Below are positions 5,571-10,494 of a stretch of DNA of 10,494 bases, one piece after another; positions within the stretch are counted from its first letter, which is position 1; each line of letters starts with the position of its first letter. Source of the stretch: Planctomycetota bacterium. Lineage in GTDB: Bacteria > Planctomycetota > SZUA-567. The stretch lies in NCBI GenBank assembly GCA_031270145.1, contig JAISYD010000017.1:1-10494 (forward strand), in the 5' to 3' direction. The notes under the pieces were generated by a model. The model searched no databases. It was not told the origin of the DNA and saw only the letters and a list, made by a program, of their open reading frames with translations. A program made the translations under genes and the position numbers.

Positions 5571-7802
5571 TCAGCCTAGCGCCTCCGCGTCGTTCACCAC
5601 CTCGTTGATCCGCTCCGGAAGGTTGAACCACATTCTGAACAAATCCTTGACAATGGGGGCGCAGGTGCCGCCGCCGCCGCCGCCCGCCTCCGGCAACAAC
5701 ACCACCGCCGCCACCTCCGGCCGATCAAAGGGGGCGAAGGCGGCGAACCATACATGGGATATCTGTTTCAGGGCGTTCCCTCCCACGTTACGGCTCCATT
5801 CGGCCGTACCGGTCTTGCCGCCGATTTCAATCAGGAAGCCGCCGCCGGGCAGCGGGAAGGAAGCCTGATGCCCGGTACCGATTTCCCCGGTTTCCGGCTT
5901 GCCCTGCACCGCCTCCCACATCCCCTGGCGCACTAGGGCCAGCGCCTCGCGATCCACCAGCGTTTCCGCCACCGGCTGATCAAGCTCCAGGGCTTCGGAG
6001 GCCCAATCCTCCTCCTCGTCCGTTTCCGGAGGCTTGTCGGACGGGATCATCAGATGGGGGCGCACGATGCGCATGACGCCGCCTTCGGCATTGGCCAGGG
6101 CGGCGTAAACCACCGCCATCTGGAGGGGTGTGATCGCCATTCCCTGGCCAATGGCCAGATGGTAGGTGTTGCCAGTAGCCCAGCCTTGGCGGGTGTAGGC
6201 GTTCCGGGGCAAGATGCCGGCAGCCTCGCCCGCCAGATCGATGCCGGCGCGCCGGCCCAGCCCGACCCTGGCATACCATTCATAAAGCCGGCGGCCGCCC
6301 AGGGCTTCGCCGGCATGATAGAAAAAGATGTTGCAGGAGTGCATGAGCGCCGATTCAATGTCCTGCTCGCCGTGACGCCCCAGACAAGTGAATTTGGCTC
6401 CTCCCAGGAGCAAAATATGATCGCAGAAGAAATGCTGTCCCGGCATGATCGCGTCATTGGCCAGGGCGGCCATCCCCACCAGCGGCTTCACCACCGAGCC
6501 CGGCGGATAAATGCCGGCGATGGCCCGGTCAAGCAGGGGCTTGCCCGGATCGTCGCTCAACCTGGGGAAGTCCCGGTTGAAGGTGTTGGGATCATAGGAG
6601 GGAAGGCTGACCATGGCGTGGATACGGCCGTTCCTGGGATTTAACATGATGGCCGCCCCGGACGGCGTCCAACCGGAGGCGACGAGTTCCGGACGCCTGG
6701 CTATCTGTTTTATATGGCTTTCCAATATCACCCGGGTCTGGCGCTGGATGTCCGCCCGCAAGCTAAGGCGGAGGTCAAGTCCGTTCACCGCCGCCTTGGC
6801 GCCGCCGCTGGGAACAAAGCCGCGGCGGCCGTTCCGCGGATTGCGGGTTAGCCGCAAGCGCTGGAGGCGGTGGCGGCCGCGCAGGGCCTGGTTATAATAT
6901 TGTTCCAGTCCCCCCCGCCCCACCATCTCGTTTGCCAGATAGCCTTGGGTTTTGATGGTTTTCCCGGCACGCCTGACTTCCTTCAGCCCTAGAATCAGCT
7001 CCTCGTCCGAAGGTTCGCCATTGTCGCCCAGTATTGAGAAGAAAACCCGATCCAGCTTGCGGATGACGCTTTTGCCCGGAACCGCCACATCGCCGTCCCA
7101 ACGCCCCCGGAGTTCCAAATACTCCTCGGACGAGAGCTTGCCCACGGCGCCGGTCAGATGTCCGAAGATGGAACCATACGGGTAATGCCGCTTCCCGCCG
7201 GTGCGCATGACAATCGCCCGCCAGGCGCCGTCATTAAAGGGATTGGAGATGGCCGAGCGTATTTCCAGCGACAGGGCGAAGTCCACGTCCTCGAAGGCGA
7301 GACGGGAATAGGTCAAGTCATCCGCCGAGGCCGGGTTGCCGGATAGGGCGGCGGCAAGGACTTTTCCCGCCGCTTCCAACCGATCAATCCTGAGGCGGTC
7401 GGCGAGATTGGCCACCAGCGGATTGGCCTCGGCCAAGCTGGTCAGCGCCAAATTGCGTTCGAATTGCCCCTCCTCGCCCCGGAGCGCCGCCAGGAGCAAC
7501 AGTTGTTCCACGCTCAGCGGGGAAAGGTTGGAGACGACGATCCGGCGGCGTCCGACCGGCTCCAGCCGGGCCGGTAACAGCCATATGTCCTGGGTCGGCC
7601 GATCCTCGGCTATAATTTCGCCGGCGGCGTCGAGTATGCGGCCGCGCCGGGGCGCCTTCTGTTCGATCTGATTCAAGCGCCGGTCGCGGAAAGCCGCCAG
7701 CTCAACGGTCCGGTTGATTTGCAAATCAGCCAACCGCAGGACGCCGCCGGCGAAGGCGAAAGTGAAAAACAGCGATATGACGGCCACGCGGATTCTTAGC
7801 AT
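5571..7802 (-). CDS. mrdA: Penicillin-binding protein 2, elongation-specific transpeptidase
   Basis: This 743-residue class B PBP is the lateral-wall transpeptidase partner of RodA. It has a short cytoplasmic start and one N-terminal membrane anchor (about 5-24). A periplasmic dimerisation domain follows, with RRGRILDAAGEIIAED (52-67), a PYGSIFGHLTG segment (208-218) and MVGRGGLEQYYNQALRG (293-309). The C-terminal transpeptidase domain contains all three motifs: S436-VVK within YPPGSVVKP (432-440), SCN (489-491) and KTG (663-665 in GGKTGTAEW). It is about 110 residues longer than E. coli PBP2 (633). The extra length appears to sit in a charged stretch around 233-285, an acidic stretch around 588-612 (PPETDEEED), and extra residues before 180. 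Near the C terminus a Gly6 run (707-712) precedes TCAPIVKDL. The ATG at 7802 lies 27 bases after mreD and has only a weak ribosome binding site. It is followed by rodA after 2 bases. Confidence 0.95.
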   Translation of the reverse strand: MLRIRVAVISLFFTFAFAGGVLRLADLQINRTVELAAFRDRRLNQIEQKAPRRGRILDAAGEIIAEDRPTQDIWLLPARLEPVGRRRIVVSNLSPLSVEQLLLLAALRGEEGQFERNLALTSLAEANPLVANLADRLRIDRLEAAGKVLAAALSGNPASADDLTYSRLAFEDVDFALSLEIRSAISNPFNDGAWRAIVMRTGGKRHYPYGSIFGHLTGAVGKLSSEEYLELRGRWDGDVAVPGKSVIRKLDRVFFSILGDNGEPSDEELILGLKEVRRAGKTIKTQGYLANEMVGRGGLEQYYNQALRGRHRLQRLRLTRNPRNGRRGFVPSGGAKAAVNGLDLRLSLRADIQRQTRVILESHIKQIARRPELVASGWTPSGAAIMLNPRNGRIHAMVSLPSYDPNTFNRDFPRLSDDPGKPLLDRAIAGIYPPGSVVKPLVGMAALANDAIMPGQHFFCDHILLLGGAKFTCLGRHGEQDIESALMHSCNIFFYHAGEALGGRRLYEWYARVGLGRRAGIDLAGEAAGILPRNAYTRQGWATGNTYHLAIGQGMAITPLQMAVVYAALANAEGGVMRIVRPHLMIPSDKPPETDEEEDWASEALELDQPVAETLVDREALALVRQGMWEAVQGKPETGEIGTGHQASFPLPGGGFLIEIGGKTGTAEWSRNVGGNALKQISHVWFAAFAPFDRPEVAAVVLLPEAGGGGGGTCAPIVKDLFRMWFNLPERINEVVNDAEALG
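5667..5684. repeat. (GCC)6 trinucleotide microsatellite inside mrdA
   Basis: Six perfect GCC units on the plus strand encode Gly707-Gly712 of PBP2 on the minus strand, using the same GGC codon throughout. Change by one repeat unit would keep the frame and alter only loop length. Confidence 0.9.
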
Positions 7803-7829
7803 GGACAGACATCGTTTCCCAGCCGGCGG

Positions 7830-8351
7830 TCAAAGGAGACCCTTCCGCTCCCCCCGGAGCCGGAGCGGAGGAAGGGAAAAAAACAGCGCCGCCGGGCCAT
7901 AGGCGGCCAAGGTGAAAACGCCCTGGCCGATGGCCAGAAGGGCGAAGTCGTCCCAAGCCGCCAGGGACGGACGCCCGATCTCCAGGGTCAGCCTGAGGCA
8001 AGCGGCGGCAAAAGCGCCAAGGCCGGCCGTTAGCGCCTGGTGCGGCCAATTCCAAGGAACGGCGATTTGCCGCCAACGCAACGCCAGCCAGCCGATGGCG
8101 ATGAAGGACAAGGCGCCGGCGCCGATCCGGGAGCCGATCAGCAAATCCCGCGCCAGTCCGCAAAGGGCGTACATGATTATCGCCGGAAGCGGCGGCGCAT
8201 TCAAGGAGGCAAACATGGCCAGGCACCAAAACCAGTCCGGCCGGAAGGGGAAGCGCCCCCAGGCGCCGGCCAGTTCGGCCGCCAATTCGAACAATCCCAA
8301 AAGCAAGGCGGCCTGGATAAGGAAAACCCAGTTTGTTTCCCGCCCGCTCAT
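7830..8351 (-). CDS. mreD: Rod shape-determining membrane protein MreD
   Basis: A 173-residue, strongly hydrophobic protein with about five predicted membrane segments (roughly 9-28, 40-67, 78-92, 106-122 and 136-160), the size and layout of MreD (E. coli 162). The best family match is GLARDLLIGSRIGAGALSF (65-83), equivalent to the conserved 'G-x-x-x-D-x-x-x-G-x-x-x-G-x-x-x-L' stretch of MreD. The sequence is otherwise poorly conserved, as is usual for this family, so position carries much of the evidence: it lies between mreC and mrdA. The ATG overlaps the mreC stop by 4 bases (8348-8351), with AGGGA about 6-7 bases upstream, so translation is probably coupled. In the family, MreD is an inner-membrane component that works with MreC to regulate the PBP2-RodA pair. 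Confidence 0.88.
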   Translation of the reverse strand: MSGRETNWVFLIQAALLLGLFELAAELAGAWGRFPFRPDWFWCLAMFASLNAPPLPAIIMYALCGLARDLLIGSRIGAGALSFIAIGWLALRWRQIAVPWNWPHQALTAGLGAFAAACLRLTLEIGRPSLAAWDDFALLAIGQGVFTLAAYGPAALFFSLPPLRLRGERKGLL

Positions 8352-9118
8352 GATTTATCCCTGACCACGGCGACGAAATCCAGGGCATCGAATTCGACTC
8401 CGGGAATGATTTCCGCCTCCATGGTGCCGCTTTCATCGCCCGTGGAAAAACGCTCGGCCAGGCGGCCCAGGATCAAGCCGGCAGGGATGCCTTTTTCCAG
8501 TCCGCTGGTCATGGCCAGCCAGCCTTCGCGGGCCGCGCTTTCCGAGAAAAAGACGATGGCCTTGATTTTACCTCCGCCGGCGCCGCGCAGGGCGCCTAGG
8601 ACGCGGGATCGCTCAGCCGAAGCATCGGCCTCCCCCAAGCGAGCCGAAATATAGCAACCGGGCGAGGATAGGGACAGGACCAGAGATGCCCGCGCTTCGC
8701 TTTTCGCCACCACTCCGACCATGGCCTGGCCCACCACCACCGCTTGCCCCGGCGCCACTCCGTCCAGCGTGCCAGAGTCTATGGTGAAGGAATCGAGATT
8801 GTCCTCAGGGCCTAGGCCGATTATGCGGGCGGGGACTATCGAGAGGGTTGGCAGGAGGTCGCGGGAAACGCCGAGATCGGCCAGGCGGCGGCGGAGATCG
8901 GCGATTTCCGCGTCTTTTTGCGCCAGGATGTCCAAAAGATCGCGATCCGTGGAAAAAAGCGCCAGGGACGCGTCCAGCCGGGGGTCCGGCGGCTTTTCCA
9001 ATCTGGCGAAGGCGCCCCGGAGCTGCAACCGCCAAGCCTGGAAGGCGCCGTCCGGCGCCAGCAACAGAGCCGCGGCCAGCAACAGAAGTATGAGGGGCGG
9101 TAAAAATGAATTCCGCAT
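8348..9118 (-). CDS. mreC: Rod shape-determining protein MreC
   Basis: The protein has 256 residues, at the short end for MreC. An N-terminal membrane anchor (about 5-22, FLPPLILLLLAAALLLAP) is followed by a periplasmic helical, probably coiled-coil segment (about 55-83, ending DAEIADLRRRLADLG). A beta-rich domain then carries the family pattern: IVPARIIGLGPEDNLDSFTI (94-113), DGVAPGQAVVV (119-129), MVGVVAKSEARASLVLSLSS (133-152) and the second barrel TSGLEKGIPAGLILG (204-218). MreC binds PBP2 and shifts it toward the active conformation, linking cytoplasmic MreB to periplasmic synthesis. The ATG lies 29 bases downstream of the mreB stop. The spacer is GC-rich with no clear purine-rich ribosome binding site, so re-initiation from mreB may contribute. 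The 4-base overlap with mreD confirms the operon. Confidence 0.94.
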   Translation of the reverse strand: MRNSFLPPLILLLLAAALLLAPDGAFQAWRLQLRGAFARLEKPPDPRLDASLALFSTDRDLLDILAQKDAEIADLRRRLADLGVSRDLLPTLSIVPARIIGLGPEDNLDSFTIDSGTLDGVAPGQAVVVGQAMVGVVAKSEARASLVLSLSSPGCYISARLGEADASAERSRVLGALRGAGGGKIKAIVFFSESAAREGWLAMTSGLEKGIPAGLILGRLAERFSTGDESGTMEAEIIPGVEFDALDFVAVVRDKS

Positions 9119-9147
9119 GAGAGGGGATTTCCCGGGAGGGGGCGGCG

Positions 9148-10206
9148 TCAGGCCTCGTCGTCGCCGCTGTCCAGGTACTGGCCGTAATCGTCGATGCCTT
9201 CGATGAAGCGGCCGGTGCCCATGGCCACCGCCGTCAGGGGATCCTCGGACACATGCACCGGGATGCCCCGCGTCTCCTTGGCAATCAGCCTATCGATGCC
9301 GCGCAGCAACGCTCCGCCGCCGGCCAGCGAAATGCCGTTGGCGTAGATGTCCCCGGCCAGCTCGGGCGGAGTGTTTTCCAGCGTCTCGATAATCGCCCCC
9401 ACGATTTGATCCAGCGGCTCCTTCAGGGCCTCGCGAATTTCTTCACTGCGCACCGTGATGGAGCGGGGCAACCCCTTCACCTGATCGCGGCCCATTACCT
9501 CGATGGCCATCTCCTCGTCCAACGGAAAGGCGCTGCCTACGGCGACCTTTATCCGCTCGGCCGTGGTCTCGCCGACGATGAAATTGTACTGGCGGCGCAG
9601 GTAGTTGATGATCGCCTCGTCCAACTCGTCCCCGGCGATGCGGATGGATTTTGAGTAGACTATGCCCATCATCGAGATGACCGCCACCTCGGTGGTGCCG
9701 CCGCCAACGTCCACAATCATGTTGCCCACCGGCTCGTCGATGGGGAGGCCGATGCCGATGGAGGCGGCCATGGGCTCGGAAATCACCCACACCTTGCGGG
9801 CGCGCGCCTTGAAGGCGCTTTCCTTGACCGCCCGCTTTTCCACCTCGGTGATGCCGGACGGCACCGCGATCACCACCCTGGGGCGGGCGATGTTGGAAAA
9901 ATTGTGGACCTTGCCGACGAAATAAGTGAGCATGGCCTCGGTCATCTCGAAATCGGCGATGACCCCGTCCTTCATAGGGCGAATGGCCAGAAAATTCCCG
10001 GGGGTGCGGCCAATCATCTTCTTGGCCCGATCCCCCACCGCCTGTCCGTTCAAGAGGACGCGGCGATCCTTCCTGGACACAGCCACCACCGAAGGCTCGT
10101 TCAGCACAATGCCATCGCCCCGCTTGTAGACCAGGGTGTTGCAGGTCCCGAGATCGATCCCCAGGTCGTGGCTGAAAAAACCGAAAACGCCTTCCATGAA
10201 CACCAT
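9148..10206 (-). CDS. mreB: Rod shape-determining actin homologue MreB
   Basis: MreB forms membrane-associated, ATP-dependent filaments that organise the elongation machinery. From ATG 10206 the protein is 352 residues, near the usual 335-350. Actin-fold motifs are DLGIDLGTCNTLVY (14-27, phosphate-1; Cys22 where Ala is common), ISEPMAAS (142-149, keeping the Glu144 that is also conserved in Hsp70), VDVGGGTTEVAV (165-176, phosphate-2) and SLAGGGALLRGID (293-305, adenosine loop). The hydrophobic N terminus (MVFMEGVFGFF) fits membrane anchoring. I chose 10206 because it has AAGAAGG 5 bases upstream and gives the family-typical distance to the first motif. An in-frame ATG at 10257 would add 17 Arg/Pro-rich residues and also has an AAGGG 6 bases upstream. 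The C terminus is a short acidic tail (DDYGQYLDSGDDEA). It is the first gene of the elongasome operon. Confidence 0.96.
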   Translation of the reverse strand: MVFMEGVFGFFSHDLGIDLGTCNTLVYKRGDGIVLNEPSVVAVSRKDRRVLLNGQAVGDRAKKMIGRTPGNFLAIRPMKDGVIADFEMTEAMLTYFVGKVHNFSNIARPRVVIAVPSGITEVEKRAVKESAFKARARKVWVISEPMAASIGIGLPIDEPVGNMIVDVGGGTTEVAVISMMGIVYSKSIRIAGDELDEAIINYLRRQYNFIVGETTAERIKVAVGSAFPLDEEMAIEVMGRDQVKGLPRSITVRSEEIREALKEPLDQIVGAIIETLENTPPELAGDIYANGISLAGGGALLRGIDRLIAKETRGIPVHVSEDPLTAVAMGTGRFIEGIDDYGQYLDSGDDEA

Positions 10207-10391
10207 GTCAGCCTTCTTTTCCCGCGGAGGGAAGCGTCCGGGTCGGCGTCCGCGCATTTCCGGCCCTTATTATTCATATCGTTCCCGGCGGCCCCGCGCT
10301 TCAACAAATATGTACGGGATTACGGGAAAGATATTGGCGCGGTTAAATTTTTGCTGACATAAAATGTGAAAACAAATAATACCAATTCCCT
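10207..10391 (-). promoter_or_regulatory. AT-rich leader upstream of mreB
   Basis: This 185-base noncoding stretch is far more AT-rich than the genes beside it, especially 10342-10391, and must carry the operon promoter if mreB is the first gene. On the minus strand TTGGTA (10381-10386) followed after 18 bases by TATGTC is one poor candidate; several other spacings give only 3-4 matches per box, so I do not assign a promoter. A direct repeat TACGGGA occurs twice with an 8-base period (10313-10319 and 10321-10327), and a small inverted repeat ACAT-AAA-ATGT lies at 10357-10367. Confidence 0.4.
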
Positions 10392-10494
10392 TTAATTTTG
10401 TCCGATTTGTGTAATCCATTTGTATCCGCAAAGTGATCGGATGGCGTTGGCGTCTTTTATCACTTCCAACCATGCTTTTGCAACGGCTTCATCC
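10392..10494 (-). CDS. Possible C-terminal end of an unidentified gene, 5' part outside the window
   Basis: One minus-strand frame is open from the window edge for 33 codons to a TAA at 10392-10394. It reads as a plausible helical protein end (EAVAKAWLEVIKDANAIRS followed by a short tail with GYKWITQIG). I do not recognise the family. The 99 coding bases are about 43% GC by direct count, well below the genes to the left, so the piece may belong to a recently acquired gene, to a gene of different composition, or be a chance open frame in AT-rich DNA. If real, it ends 185 bases before mreB on the same strand. Confidence 0.35.
   Translation of the reverse strand, partial: DEAVAKAWLEVIKDANAIRSLCGYKWITQIGQN

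Noticed and set aside
7726..8436. A 236-codon minus-strand frame spanning mreD
   Set aside because: It overlaps mreC, mreD and mrdA out of frame; the 173-residue frame in between has the membrane profile and motif of MreD and the proper 4-base overlap with mreC.
9119..9147. GC-rich near-palindromic stretch between mreB and mreC as a terminator
   Set aside because: It is only 29 bases, has no T-tract on the operon strand, and mreC clearly continues the same operon.
10270..10473. A 67-codon minus-strand frame just upstream of mreB
   Set aside because: It crosses the AT-rich leader and overlaps the other minus-strand frame; it has no domain and its Arg/Ile-rich composition looks like chance.
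10441..10494. A plus-strand ATG frame (MALASFITSNHAFATASS) running off the right edge
   Set aside because: It has no good ribosome binding site and competes with the more protein-like minus-strand frame; 18 codons are too few to support a gene.

Overview
The window is an ordinary, densely packed stretch of chromosome from a GC-rich (roughly 60-65% by eye), Gram-negative, probably rod-shaped bacterium. Two inner-core heptosyltransferases imply a lipopolysaccharide outer membrane. A complete MreBCD-PBP2-RodA set implies lateral-wall elongation. The species is not identifiable from sequence alone; the gene content would suit a deltaproteobacterium-like or PVC-like lineage, but this is a weak inference. 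I see no rRNA, tRNA, CRISPR array, insertion sequence, phage gene or plasmid function.

Layout. Positions 1-3155, minus strand: metG (methionyl-tRNA synthetase) starts at 3155, followed by waaF-like and waaC-like heptosyltransferase genes. These overlap by 4 and 8 bases, and the last gene runs off the left edge. Positions 3156-3280: a 125-base divergent intergenic region with a candidate metG promoter and a perfect TATAAT next to the ribD start. Positions 3281-4423, plus strand: a lone ribD (riboflavin biosynthesis). Positions 4424-4470: a short convergent gap with a modest hairpin. Positions 4471-10206, minus strand: the elongasome operon in transcription order mreB, mreC, mreD, mrdA (PBP2), rodA, with gaps of 29, -4, 27 and 2 bases. 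Positions 10207-10494: an AT-rich leader and what may be the C-terminal end of another minus-strand gene of clearly lower GC.

How the genes work together. MreB filaments at the inner membrane face, with MreC and MreD, position and activate RodA (glycan polymerase) and PBP2 (transpeptidase) for lateral peptidoglycan synthesis. WaaC and WaaF add the first and second heptoses of the LPS inner core, so both minus-strand blocks include envelope-building genes. MetG and RibD are housekeeping enzymes.

I did not find a novel system. The points most worth a second look are the low-GC right edge, the unusual architecture of PBP2 (two apparent insertions and a GCC-repeat-encoded Gly6 loop), the possible leaderless start of ribD, the KISTS variant of the MetG signature, and start-codon choices for mreB and rodA that differ from the longest open frames.
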